Assembly (NCBI GenBank): GCA_937625935.1
Contig: OW569387.1
Coordinates: forward strand, 1 to 64,000
DNA: 64,000 nt
From: Tetramitus jugosus
Taxonomy: Eukaryota > Heterolobosea > Eutetramitea > Acrasida > Vahlkampfiidae
Direction of reading: 5' to 3'
Part shown: one piece after another, positions 22,201-32,635 of the stretch
Layout of the letters: the number at the start of each line of letters is the position of its first letter
How positions within the stretch are numbered: the stretch's first letter is position 1
Notes under the pieces: generated by a model
Databases searched by the model: none
Told to the model about the DNA's origin: nothing
What the model saw: the letters and a program-made list of their open reading frames with translations, nothing else
Position numbers and translations under genes: made by a program

Positions 22201-22272
22201 GGGATGTTGACTTTGTCTCGTCCACGTATAGAGAGAGGAAGATGCAATTTTTGCCTCGACAGTAGTAGTCAC
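19168..22272 (-). pseudogene. RCC1-EGF-TM-kinase receptor pseudogene
   Basis: Read 5' to 3' on the minus strand: seven or more RCC1 blades (WGxNxxGQLG, AGxxHTxAL), with at least five frame breaks between 22150 and 21150. An intact 544-codon frame then carries more RCC1 blades, two EGF-like modules (CSGNGNCVSLDTCKCGERF, CSSRGKCVAPNECACPRGYY) and one TM helix. The kinase has HRDLKPQN and DFG. An intron 19449-19527 (79 nt, GTATGT...AACAG) leads to APELLTRNGHDEKCDVYSFG. The TM runs directly into GSLDKVLYAKD, so the whole kinase N-lobe (Gly loop, VAxK Lys, helix C) is gone. The C-lobe stops early at 19168, and no 5' ATG exists. The parent would be a surface receptor kinase. Confidence 0.75.
19449..19527 (-). 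other. Spliceosomal intron of the RCC1-kinase remnant
   Basis: Donor GTATGTGAA and acceptor CATAAACAG on the minus strand, 79 nt. Removal joins YGTI to EYSAPELL in phase, restoring the kinase APE motif. It gives a benchmark for normal intron size and consensus in this genome. Confidence 0.75.
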
Positions 22273-22280
22273 AACAAGAG

Positions 22281-22508
22281 ATGATCATTGAAACTGTATC
22301 GAATGAAAAGATTGAAGTAGTGAGCGAAGTGCATGATATCATTCGTGTATTATGTCCCAATGTACCGATCATATTTCATGATTATCCTGTATTATGCTAC
22401 TGTATGGTTAGACTGGATCATCAAGTAAGCACCTCTACCCTACACTGCAGTAAGCGAATTGGATTCCACATGTCATATGTATCGTCGTTATTATGGAGAA
22501 ACACTTAA
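22281..22508 (+). CDS. Hypothetical small protein
   Basis: ATG-initiated 75-codon frame: MIIETVSNEKIEVVSEVHDI and IRVLCPNVPIIFHDYP look like ordinary coding sequence. From about 22425 the frame runs into a GTAAGC...CTGCAG segment (22426-22451, 26 nt) that looks like a very short intron; splicing it gives an immediate stop after LDHQ. It starts nine bases after the divergent receptor remnant begins. Probably a fragment; no family is recognised. Confidence 0.3.
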   Translation: MIIETVSNEKIEVVSEVHDIIRVLCPNVPIIFHDYPVLCYCMVRLDHQVSTSTLHCSKRIGFHMSYVSSLLWRNT

Positions 22509-22563
22509 TCTTTTTGTAATTATTACAAGCTAAACGGAGAGGTCTTTCATGTTTGGTGTCATC

Positions 22564-23110
22564 CTATAATTGACTTTGCGATCTCTTTGCGATGGCATCT
22601 GTCATGAGAGTTCGCAAAGAATACAACCGTAGTTCAGAAAAGACAGTTTGGTTGAGGTTGATATAAGAAGTGCATCGCCGATTCTTGTCCTCATCACTCT
22701 TCCATGACATGATACGGCAGAGAGCAGTGAGCAAATTAACGACATGGTTATGCCGATTGACGCTTTTTAAATGTTCTCCAGCATCTATGTTCAACAGTTT
22801 GGAAGTTACAAGAGGTCTCACATCTATGAATAATACCAGCAATCATTCCTAAGACAACTTTTTGTTACCAAATTTCCAAGAGTAATTTCCTTGCCAAATT
22901 CACTTAGTTCAATCGGCAGTGTGAATTGAACAATCTCCATTTTGATTACCATAACTTCCATGGGAAACCTTTGTCTTGAGAGACAGTAATCAATTTCATG
23001 TCAATTTCTTCCATGGATATATGCTTAGAACCTGATTTATACGCAATGAATTGCCAGTGGTCTCCAAACGACAACCCTTCCATACACAGTCTTCGATAAG
23101 AAACTTATTT
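22564..23110 (-). pseudogene. Unknown gene remnant in at least three frames
   Basis: Minus-strand coding-like segments follow one another in different frames: MEGLSFGDHWQFIAYKSG with SKHISMEEIDMKLITVSQDK (about 23105-22955); then MVIKMEIVQFTLPIELSEFG (about 22950-22830); then LVTSKLLNIDAGEHLKSVNR to a stop at 22564. Residue composition supports real former coding sequence. No domain is recognised. Confidence 0.35.
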
Positions 23111-23262
23111 TAAACCATTAACTTTCTGCCAAAGTCACACATCAACATTTCTGTTCCATCGGTGTACACATATGTGTGAGCCATTGTTGCTCGATTCGAA
23201 TACCTGAGAACCAAGTCCCTGAAAATGGATGGAATCATCACCATCCTTATGTTGTTTCCTCT

Positions 23263-23433
23263 CTATACGCACACGCAATCAAGCATTAAAGATGCTTTCA
23301 ACTTCACAGTCATCTTTCGAGTTGGTTCAGACCAGAAACTATTTTCGCTCATTAAAAGATTGAGACTTTCCATGCCCCCGAGTTTTGCGATATTTTCTTT
23401 TCGCTTCATTGATAACAATCTCCTCTCCTTCAT
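23263..23433 (-). CDS. Hypothetical 56-aa ORF
   Basis: ATG-to-TAG frame starting MKERRLLSMKRKENIAKLGG and ending MLDCVCV. Basic, balanced composition. It overlaps an 85-codon plus-strand frame that has an ATG too but a hydrophobic, shadow-like composition. It may be part of the same decayed gene as its minus-strand neighbours. Confidence 0.2.
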   Translation of the reverse strand: MKERRLLSMKRKENIAKLGGMESLNLLMSENSFWSEPTRKMTVKLKASLMLDCVCV

Positions 23434-23582
23434 TGATTCAATGGTTTTAGTCGAGGTTTTAGCTTTTCTGACTGCACATTAGGTATTTTCTTGAGTGCAA
23501 GTGAAACAAGGGATTGCTCTTCGCAGTAAATTACACAGTCGCATTCTCAGGTAGATCTGCAGTAAGAAGTTTGAACGCCAAT

Positions 23583-23875
23583 TCACATCATCGGAAAGCT
23601 CTTCGAAAAAGAAGTGACAATTCGAGTTGTAGAGTGAATTATCTCATTACTCTGTATGACCGACAACATTCTAATTGCTACGAACGATCTCCACATATTT
23701 GGTGAATTACCAACCATTCTGTCCCTCTTCTCTTTGTTGAATCCAAAACGATTGGCCACCCACTTCCACACGTAATCATCATCTGCTTCTGGACTTAACA
23801 CCAAGTGTGCGTGCTTTACAATGATATGTGTTACAGATCTCGCATGCCCAAGAATGTCAACATGTGCATTTGCAA
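23583..23875 (-). pseudogene. Unknown gene fragment
   Basis: Open minus-strand frame without a good start: ANAHVDILGHARSVTHIIVK, then SPEADDDYVWKWVANRFGFN and KEKRDRMVG, after which the sequence becomes nonsense. The coherent 60 residues look like the end of a globular domain that I do not recognise. Confidence 0.3.
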
Positions 23876-24096
23876 GTCACAAGACAGCAATTCAAAGATA
23901 TTCGGAGTCGCTAATTCTTGTTGTTCCAGTGATTCTTTTGCCACACAGATTTTGTTGGGGAATCATGTTTAAATAGACATGTTGTACAGAGTGGAATGAG
24001 GTTTGTTGGTACATCATCATTAGTGGACTAGTAGATGGTATTTCCTGTCTGCATTGAGGGTATAAATAATGATACCTTTCCAATTCAGAAGACACA

Positions 24097-24312
24097 ATGA
24101 GTGCCAGGGAACTCTTTGCAGTTGTTGAAGACACATTGAAAGATCATTTGGCAATATTGAAAGAATCACTAACGAGTGCCAAAGTGTATGTAGAGGTACA
24201 GAAGGTGAAGAATCTCGATGAAGAAAACAATCAAAGATGCTCTCTATTCTCTAATCAGAGTTCGCAAGATCTATATCAGTCAATTGTGAGTGACAGGCAA
24301 CACTCTCAATGA
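24097..24312 (+). CDS. Hypothetical helical protein, possibly truncated
   Basis: ATG-initiated 71 aa: MSARELFAVVEDTLKDHLAI continues as two amphipathic helices. Near 24230 a different frame (KKTIKDALYSLIRVRKIYIS) also reads as a plausible continuation, so the C-terminus here may be frameshifted. No family is recognised. Confidence 0.3.
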   Translation: MSARELFAVVEDTLKDHLAILKESLTSAKVYVEVQKVKNLDEENNQRCSLFSNQSSQDLYQSIVSDRQHSQ

Positions 24313-25278
24313 TGTGTGTTTGAAACCTTGGAAGATATTAATTAAGGTCATGCTGGATGAAGAACGGCGACTTACTTCCCAATGAATCAAGGAAGTAAGT
24401 CTCAAGAAAGGAACAAAAATCTTTGACAATTAATTCAAAGCAGAGTTGAATGCAGAAAGGCAGATGCACTCAAGCATCGCCGCGTCTTTTGATCTCGAAT
24501 TTTTTTCTCCTCTCTTATTTCAAACTGGGTAAACAAACACATGGCAGAATCATCAAAGGAGAAGTGAAAGTATTTTAAAAGTTACTTATAAACGGGCTTT
24601 TTTTCTGAGTAGAACAGTTTTCTCAGTATATTATATGAAGTCTTATACTAAAAGAAATAAAATATCTATAATTATATATGATTTTTAATATTTACTAATT
24701 AATGTTGTTTATGATATTGTCGTTTGTCTTTGTTGGTATAGTATGTTTCAAACCGTCGAGTTTCCTGTCCTTCTAAATGTTCGAGGAGTTCGTGAGTTCC
24801 CTGGTCTCACTGTAAAGTTATTGAAAAAGACACCTACAAACATAGAGGTGATAATAATCTCGTTCCTTCTTGGTTTTGGTGACGTTTCTGTAATGTTGTA
24901 ACTGTGTTTTAAATCGGCACTCCCACTCCTTTACTTACATTCTTTTGTTCAATAAAATCACTCAAAGATGAATCCTTGTCGCTGGAATTGTTCAACGGTC
25001 AGCAGAATTCTGAAGGTCTGTCATTTCTAGCAATACCGTACCAAATGATGTTACACTACTCTACTAAGTAGGCCAACACCGGTAAAAGTTGGAAATTCGT
25101 GCAAGATTCGATGCATCTATTGACATACGTCTCAAGACAAAACACTCATAATATGTTTTGTGTAACCGTAAGAAAGACATATCGATGGTTGGGGTGATCC
25201 CACTATTGAATAATAACGTAATTAATTTCCTGTTTTTTATAAGGCCAAAAAAGATGTGAAAATGGTTTTTCTTTATCG
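24313..25278. other. AT-rich gene-free boundary region
   Basis: Nearly 1 kb without a convincing gene, with very AT-rich stretches around 24600-24720. It separates the decayed subtelomeric genes from the intact core. The 72-codon minus frame at 25064 has no ATG and looks like chance. Confidence 0.5.
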
Positions 25279-27240
25279 TCAATTAAAAACAACTGCTTCT
25301 TCAAGCAATTCATCGTCCTCATCAAACTCTTGAGCGACATACTGCACAGCTTGTTCAATGATAAACTCATCATCATCATCATCATTCACCATCTTTGGTT
25401 TTGAATGATGCTGAACGACTGTCGCTTCCTCCAACAACCACCCATCAGCTACATGTTCCAACTCTTGTGCCTCTTGTTCTTCTTCATCGTCATCACTCTC
25501 ATCTTCATCATCGTCTTCATCATCATTGCACTCTAGTAACAATTGATCAAGTGACTTGGTAGGCAATGATGCAGCTGAACTACCTTTATTGGCATCAACC
25601 ACATCTTTTACAGATGAACGCAGTCCACTACTACTACCATTGGCAACAGCAGCAGCAACACTAGTGGTAGTAAACTCATCATCATATTCATCATCTTCAC
25701 CTGCTGCCACCACCGCCACCAATTCACTCTCATCATCATGATTGTCATCTCCACCACCACCACCACTATTATTATTATTATGATTCGTCTTGTTGCTGTT
25801 GTTGTTGTTGTTTGGATGGTGATAATGTGTAGTAGCCACATGCATCACAGTGGACAAATCAGTGGATTCATCTTCTTCCATCAACTCTTCAAATTCATCA
25901 TCATCATCATTTGAATTCACCAATTGTGGTTGTTGTTGCTGTACGATGGCACCTCTTCTTCTCTTCGGACCACCACTATTATGATCATTATTATTAGTAT
26001 TATTATTGGCAATAGCAGTTGCTAGTGATGATTGGAGAGAAGTGACTTGTGATTGCAAGAGTGATATCTGTTGATCGAGTACTTGAATTTGAACATCTTT
26101 CATCTCTAGTTGCTTCTTTTGTTTCTCAATGAGTTTCAACAGAGATTGAATGTACTGTTTAGATATGGCATTACTGCTACTACTACTACTACTGTTATGT
26201 TTTGGAGGTGGTGATGAACTAGTAGTAGTAGTAGTAGTAGATGTGACATTGGTATTCGCTTGAGTAGTAGTAGGTGATGATGATGAATTGAGATCATTCA
26301 TGACTGCATCTCGTCTCTTTCTCAATCCACTACTACTATTATTATCATCATCATCATCATCAACAACTACATTGTTGTTATTGTTGATTGAATCTCTTGT
26401 CTTGGTTGTTGTTGTTGTTGTTGGTGTTGGTGTTGTAGGAGTCATCGTAGTAGCAGTTGTAGGAGTAGTAGGAGTACTGTTAGTGCTTGTGCTTGTTGTT
26501 AATGGAGTGAGAGGTCGCTTGATCTGAGCAGCAGCAGCAGTACTTGTAGTAGTAGTAGTCGTAGTAGTAGTATTGCTAGTGTTGATGGAAGTCAATGGTT
26601 TCAATGATGTTGTTGTTGATGTTCTTGACATTTTGGTTGGAATCATAGTAGTAGTAGTAGTAGTAGTACTCGATGGTGGAGGTGCACTAGTGGTGGTGGT
26701 TGTCTTACTAGTAGTAGTACTGCACTGAATAGAAGCATTGTAATCAATGACATCCACTGAACAGTCTACCAACAGTGACAACACTGGTCCTCTATACAAT
26801 TTCTTTGATTGACAAATCATTGCCAATTCAACAACCATTTGAAACACTATTCTCACAATAGAATCATTACTATCACTACTACTACCATTACTACTACTAC
26901 TATCATTACTGTGATACAATAGTTGCATCATTTGTGATAGAGAGGGAACAACTATTGTTGTTGTTGTTGTTGATGATGAAAAGAGTTGATTGCACTCGTT
27001 GATGATGGTTTGATAATTTTCTTGATGTGAAATGAGATCACTTGGATTTCTCACATGATTAATAAATCGAAGTTTGGCTTTGGAGATGACTTTGATGAGC
27101 AGTGTGCCATCTTTCATGTCATTGTGAATGAATTGATCAATGGTCAATGATTGTTGTTGTTGTGATGGTGATGTTTTGGTCAATTCCAACATCCATTGAA
27201 TGCATTGTTGGACATGCTCTGTACAAGTTACTTGTGACAT
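25279..27240 (-). CDS. CH-domain-like, low-complexity acidic protein
   Basis: Starts at the ATG at 27240 (MSQVTCTEHVQQCIQWMLEL); the frame upstream has no ATG. Product 653 aa. Residues about 1-170 resemble a calponin-homology domain (conserved Trp in IQWML, KDGTLLIKVISKAK, later YRGPVLSLLVDCSVDVI), an actin- or tubulin-binding module; the match is weak. Then come Thr/Ser runs, a coiled coil (IQSLLKLIEKQKKQLEMKDV onward, about residue 365-410), a basic KRRRG and a very acidic Asp/Glu/His-rich tail. Much of the linker is triplet-repeat derived. It is the first clearly intact gene after the subtelomere. Partner proteins are unknown. Confidence 0.6.
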   Translation of the reverse strand: MSQVTCTEHVQQCIQWMLELTKTSPSQQQQSLTIDQFIHNDMKDGTLLIKVISKAKLRFINHVRNPSDLISHQENYQTIINECNQLFSSSTTTTTIVVPSLSQMMQLLYHSNDSSSSNGSSSDSNDSIVRIVFQMVVELAMICQSKKLYRGPVLSLLVDCSVDVIDYNASIQCSTTTSKTTTTTSAPPPSSTTTTTTTMIPTKMSRTSTTTSLKPLTSINTSNTTTTTTTTTSTAAAAQIKRPLTPLTTSTSTNSTPTTPTTATTMTPTTPTPTTTTTTKTRDSINNNNNVVVDDDDDDNNSSSGLRKRRDAVMNDLNSSSSPTTTQANTNVTSTTTTTTSSSPPPKHNSSSSSSSNAISKQYIQSLLKLIEKQKKQLEMKDVQIQVLDQQISLLQSQVTSLQSSLATAIANNNTNNNDHNSGGPKRRRGAIVQQQQPQLVNSNDDDDEFEELMEEDESTDLSTVMHVATTHYHHPNNNNNSNKTNHNNNNSGGGGGDDNHDDESELVAVVAAGEDDEYDDEFTTTSVAAAVANGSSSGLRSSVKDVVDANKGSSAASLPTKSLDQLLLECNDDEDDDEDESDDDEEEQEAQELEHVADGWLLEEATVVQHHSKPKMVNDDDDDEFIIEQAVQYVAQEFDEDDELLEEAVVFN

Positions 27241-27397
27241 GTTTGTGCTTTTGTTGTTGTTGTTTGGTTTTTTTGTTGGCTCGACTCTTGACAAGTGACG
27301 TGACTGTTCGCGACACTAGAATAACTCCGTGCATCCTCCGGACAGTAGATCTACAAAAGAACCAGTGCTTCTTGTCTGTCTGGGTGTGTTTTTCTTT

Positions 27398-28940
27398 TTA
27401 TTTGTTGCTACTGCTTCCTGCTCCAATAGAAAAGCTTCTCTTGTGACTCTTCACCGGTTTCAACACAGTCTTCTTCCTCTCTCGGTCCACAACAAATAAC
27501 TTGTTCAATAGTGTGATCAGTGCATCGACATCACACGTCACATACTCACCAAACTTTATCGTCTTTTCCTTGTTGGCCTGCCTAATCAATAGATCATTTA
27601 GATCGAGCTCTATGGACTCAATCGTCTTGGCCAAGACGGTAACTGTAACATTGAACTTTCCAGGGACCTGGCAAGAGAAGTACACTTTGACCATTTTCAG
27701 TCTGTTTGACAGAGGAATGTTAGTTGTCATCACGTGTGATACACATCATGAATAAGAATCAAAAATAATACAATTGATGTGATTACATACGCTGCCTTAT
27801 CTAGAGAAACACTGGTAATCACCTTCTTCTTCTGAAGCTCCTTAAACTTGAAAGTATAGGGTCCCAAGATGACATCGACAGGCAATGCAGATGCAGAGAA
27901 TAGGGATGATGGTGATGAGAATTCGTTCATTGGTGACGTTACCACTGAATCACCAACATTGCTCTCGAGCGATGTTGCTGCTGTGCTAGATGACGATGCT
28001 TGCTGTTGTTGTGTTGATGCTGGAGGATTCTTTTGTTTCTTTGATCCTCTTCTGAGCAGGGAGAAGGCTCCTGAGGAGGAGTTGCTGCTAGTAGAACCAC
28101 TGCTACTACCATCTCCTCCTCTCACAAACGTCTTATTGAGCGTGTTTGTGAGATAGACATTATACATTTCGAGTTGAGAATTGAGATAGGTGCGTCTCGA
28201 AGTGACCTCTCTCAGCGCACTCTCCAATGCACTCAACTTTTGTTCCAGTTCCTTCTTGTATTTGATCTTTTGCTCCAACTCGGACAGAATATCATCCAGA
28301 ATCGACTGTTCTATATTCTCCCAGTTCTCTTCACTGGAAATGAGCTCTTCCTGATGAGTCAACTCTGCCACCTTATTCAACAGTTTGAGACCTTGGTTAA
28401 TGCGGTGAGCCAGCTCAGGATCATGACTGTTCTCTGCCATGGCTCTACCTGCATTCAACACTTCAGTCAATGGCCTAAAACGTATTTGTGATGGCAGAGC
28501 AGCAGTTGCAGTTGCAGTCGAGGGAGAATTGAATAGTAGTAAGGAACCATTGTGACTGCTACTCGTTGGAGTCGTAGGAGTTGTCGTGGCAGTTGTCGAA
28601 GTATTCGCACCACAGTCTGTCGTTACCAATGACAATGGTGAGGGTGAAAGGGATGATGTGCGTTGAGCCTTGACAAAGTCGCGTGGTGATAGACAGAAAT
28701 CGGACGGGAGTGGTGGTAAATCTCTCAGAATACCGCTTATGCTCTGTCTGACTTGCTTCTTCAACTCTGCAGAGTTGTGAACCGTCAGTTTGGAGTCATC
28801 GGTTTTCAATAGGGCATTCTCCCAGAACACACGATGAGGATTGCTCTTCTTTGTATGGCCACCACCACCACCACCAGCATTACGACTACCACCGGTGAGT
28901 TGATTGTTGCTTTCGGCATCAATCTGAATCACCGGTTGTA

Positions 28941-28974
<34 letters not shown>

Positions 28975-31900
28975 CGATATGACTTGAATGGTAGAATCAC
29001 TCGCATTGTTCTCATCACTCTGTTCATCATCCTTGGTCGATAATGATGACGATGACGATGATGATGCAACACTGACAACACCTGTAATCTCCTGGAGAGA
29101 CATTTTACTCCTGGGAGACAGCATGGAAGAACCGTTGTCACCATCACTTGCACCTCTCTCACCTGAACTACCACCACTACCATGTGTCTGTGTTGTTGTT
29201 GTTGTTGTTGCCTGAGCTCTCATTGGACTCTTCAATCTCAAATTAAAGTAATAATTGTCCTTGGCAGGCAATGGCTCTGGTGGTGGTCCGAGTCGAGCCA
29301 ACTCTATAATGATACGCCTGGCTGGATCATGTGGATGAGGTGCAATTGAATTCATATTGTCACTGCACAGTCCATGCAACAGTGATACTTCGTTGAATGA
29401 AATGTTGATACTCTTGAGATCAGGACTGGACAATTCCAACAATTGCTCCATTTCTAATTGATCAGCTGCCAAATCCGTATCGACACTCGATATCAACTGT
29501 TCAAAGTACGTGCGCATCTTTGGTGCATACTTGATGAGAATTGGATTGAGAGCAACCATGTACTGTTCCTTGGCACCAAACAACACTCCATTACTCAAAT
29601 TCTGAATCACCTTGCAAATCATGGTCAAATTCTTTCGTTGTGTCGTAGTCAACTTTTGTGACACAATGTTCACTGATGGTGTATCGCATGTCGATATGGC
29701 AGGATTCAAGAATCGAAGGAACACCAATCCACCGACTAGACTGTAGACTTCGGATTCCATTTCTGCTTCTTGTTGCGCCAGTTGTCGCTGTTGACGTTCA
29801 CTCTCATCCAGGATATCATCATCATCATTATCATCATCCACATCACTGACATCATTTTGAGAAAGAGCAGAATAGATGGGAATCTTCTTTTCGAGGTGAG
29901 AAGTGGCCATCAATATTGAACTTCGACTGTCATTCATCATCATGTGATCATTATCCATACCATTCAATTGTTGTTCGAGCTTCTTTCTCCTGACAAATTG
30001 CATACCATGTTCAAAAATCTTTTTGCACATGAATCGTACGCCATATGGTGTTTCATTCACTCGTTCGAATATCCATGTCAAGAACAGTGAGACATAGTGT
30101 TCAATCAGTGCATATCTCGGTTCAACCAACTGCTTGACCAACTCGTGTTCTTCTGCTTCCTTTTGTGTGACAGTCTCTTTGAGTGTTGCCATCATTTCAT
30201 TCCTCTTATTGTTATCATTTGTATTATTAGTATTATTAGTGTTGTGATCACTGTTTCTCTTGTTTGATGATGATGACTGTTGATTGTTTTGTTGTTGTTT
30301 ATGATAATCAGCCAACAATTCTGAATAGACTTTTGTTGGATTAATCTCCAAATTCAATTCTTCCACCAAGGTTGTTGCACTACTATTACTACTATTACTA
30401 TTATTACTAGTGTTATTGTTAGTGTGATTGTTGTGATTGTGATGAATGATACAGTGAATGGGATGAGAGAGAACATCGACCAAGTATTGATGATAGGTGG
30501 AACGACGCAACACTGCACTCAACATTTTTGTAAATGCAGTGTTACTTCTCATGAATTCACCAATGTTTGCACAATTGGCATACTCTTCAATCAATACACT
30601 CTCAAACAATTGGAGCAACAAGTTTTCTTCTCTCGAGTCAAACTGATCTCCAAACAGTGTAAATATCACAGTCTGTAACAACACGTCCACATTTTCTATA
30701 ATTATGTGATTGTTGTTGTTGTTGTTATTTGTGATTGTATATGACGATGATTGATGTTTTGTTCGTATGGTTGTGTGTGTGTCAGTTCTGTGTTTTTTCC
30801 ATGATGTTTTGTCCACACAAAAACAAGAATACAAAAAAATATAACACACAAACAACAACAACAAGAAGAATACAATCAAAAATGACAACATACTGCCTCT
30901 GACAATTCGAGTCAATCGAGCCAAATGCTCCGGATTCGTCCGAAACACATAAAACAATTGTTCATACAATTGAAGTACATCGAATCGAATGTGAGAATCA
31001 TCCTTGTGTTTCATCTTGACCTTTTCATTCGAATGCTCCACAATGCTTGTCATGTCCTCTGCTGCCAAATGATTCTTGATCAAGAGTCGAATCTTGTGAT
31101 TGAGAATCTCAGTCTGTTGTTCAATGACCCAATTGTGTTTCACTTGAACAATCAAGTGAGATTTGAGAAGTGATACTCGTTCATAGAGTCGAATCAGTTG
31201 GTCATGAATGTCATTGGATGAATTCATCATTGTTTTGATTGTTGTTTCATTGTCATCACTTGTTGTTGTTGTTGCATTGGTGGTGATGGTGGTGGTAGTT
31301 GCATTGGTATTCTCACTTGAATCATTCTTGTCTTCTGCTATTGTTGTTGTTGTTGTAAGGGTGTGAGGAGGAGTGGTAGTAGTAGGAGTAGTAGGAATGT
31401 TGAGTGATAGGGATGGAATATTGTCATGATTAGTATGATTGACGACGTCGTAGGAAGTAGTAGTAGTGGTGGCTAGTGCTGGTGGTGGTGGTGATGTCTG
31501 ATGAACCAACAATTGTTTTAATTTGGATTGCAATTGTTGAATGGTAATTTTACGTGATGCCACCACTGAACTATCAACTCTTTTTCTCTGGGCTACATCT
31601 TCATCGACTATGTTTGCTGATGTTGTTTTGATGATGATGGGTGTATATGTTGTTGTTGTTGATGTGTCAATGATTGTTGGAGATGAAGATGCAGAGGATG
31701 ATGATGGGGATGAAGAGAATGATGATGCTTCTTCTTCTACTGCTGCTGCTGTTGTTGTTGATTGATTTGTTTCTTGTTGCTGTTGCTGGATGTCATGATT
31801 GTTTAATTCATGATGAATCTCTTGTTGCTGCTGCTGCTCCTGTTGTGTCTCTTGTTGTGACTCTCCTCCAACTGTTGTTGTTGTTGTTGCTGTGTTATCG

Positions 31901-32082
31901 CTCGTATGATTCATCTCACTTACATCATGACTGCTATGATTGCTCTTATTATGATGATGATGACCACCATCACCCACTGATGCATCAACCAGTGGTGGTA
32001 AAGTTGTTGATGATGCTTCAGTCGTTTCAGTAGTACAGGTCTCAGTAGTTGTTGATGATGATGATGCTGGTCCAGAGTCCAT
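27398..32082 (-). CDS. IQGAP-type RasGAP protein (three exons)
   Basis: Exons 32082-30894, 30695-27791 and 27701-27398 encode 1,465 aa. Intron 1 (198 nt, GTATGT...ATTATAG) is a multiple of three and reads through as a false TM segment. Intron 2 (89 nt, GTATGT...AAACAG) restores the C-terminal domain (DKAALKMVKVYFSC). The RasGAP domain spans about residues 380-800: EFMRSNTAFTK supplies a candidate arginine finger (about Arg446), and GLVFLRFLNPAI is the conserved FLR-PA motif (about 724). A RasGAP_C domain (FKFKELQKKKVI) ends the protein, as in IQGAPs. The N-terminal 150 residues are Thr/Gln/Ser-rich. It likely switches off a Ras-like GTPase in cytoskeletal or cytokinesis control. Known IQGAPs lack the finger Arg, so this may be an active GAP. 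Confidence 0.85.
27702..27790 (-). other. Second intron of the RasGAP gene
   Basis: 89 nt, donor GTATGTAATC, acceptor TGTCAAACAG, phase 2. It contains in-frame stops beyond its start, so it must be removed to reach the last 101 codons, which complete the RasGAP_C domain. Confidence 0.85.
28941..28979. repeat. (GAT)n microsatellite in RasGAP coding region
   Basis: About 13 near-perfect GAT/ATG triplets on the plus strand, encoding a poly-Ser run on the minus-strand RasGAP protein. Such triplet tracts recur throughout 25-32 kb and explain its low-complexity segments. Confidence 0.85.
30696..30893 (-). other. In-frame intron of the RasGAP gene
   Basis: 198 nt, donor GTATGTTG, acceptor AATTATAG, phase 1. 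It has no stop codon in frame and translates to a hydrophobic and Asn-rich stretch, so a naive ORF call keeps it as a false membrane anchor. Removing it joins ARLTRIVRGK to NVDVLLQTVIF, as expected for a continuous RasGAP helix bundle. Confidence 0.8.
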
Positions 32083-32233
32083 TTTGTGTCTGTTTTTAGT
32101 AGTATTCTATTTATTATTATTATTATGATATCAGAGTGTAGAATTCGGACTAAATTGAATTTGTTTTTTGGGATTTGTTGTTCTTTGTTTGAGAAGGGTG
32201 TTGTTGCTGTTGGATGTTGTTAAAAGTGAGATA

Positions 32234-32635
32234 ATGTTTTATGAAAGGTGTTGTTTGGGACGCTTCGAGAAAAGCGGGGTATCGATGACACTCACTAAAA
32301 AAACTTCGCTTCGATTTCACAGCAACGACTGGAATGTGTGCTTGGTTGTTGTTGTTGGTTTGTTTGTTTCTTTCCTGTGCTTTGTGAAACAATATTGGTT
32401 GTTGGTTGTGTTGGTGCACGTGGGGGATAATGACGAAACACCCAAGGCTAAGAAATCAGGTTGGGGACGTGATATCAATGGACAAGAGGAGCGGCGACCA
32501 CACAAAAAGGTGAAGAAGAAAATGGTGGGCAAGGATTTGGCCTACTCAACAGTGGGAAACTCTCCCTTGAAATCTTTGTTGGGACAACCACATGGAATCT
32601 ACCCCGACAGAAAGCCGTTCAGTTGTGAAAAGTGA
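32234..32635 (+). CDS. Hypothetical basic protein with TM-like middle
   Basis: ATG-initiated 133-aa frame: MFYERCCLGRFEKSGVSMTL, a hydrophobic Val/Leu stretch (about residues 38-62), then a hydrophilic basic part (GRDINGQEERRPHKKVKKKM) and a coherent tail (YSTVGNSPLKSLLGQPHGIY). The hydrophobic piece, which begins GTGTGCTTGG and is T/G-rich, may instead be an intron. It is divergent from RasGAP, 151 bases away. Uncertain. Confidence 0.35.
   Translation: MFYERCCLGRFEKSGVSMTLTKKTSLRFHSNDWNVCLVVVVGLFVSFLCFVKQYWLLVVLVHVGDNDETPKAKKSGWGRDINGQEERRPHKKVKKKMVGKDLAYSTVGNSPLKSLLGQPHGIYPDRKPFSCEK

Noticed and set aside
24478-24487. CGCCGCGTC shared with 39693
   Set aside because: A nine-base match in 64 kb is compatible with chance and neither site has a consistent position relative to a gene.
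27869-28156. Plus-strand ORFs within the RasGAP gene region
   Set aside because: Shadow frames of triplet repeats; no ATG context or domain sense.
30724-30890. Transmembrane anchor in the RasGAP protein
   Set aside because: The hydrophobic stretch has GT and AG borders and interrupts a conserved helix; it is an in-frame intron.
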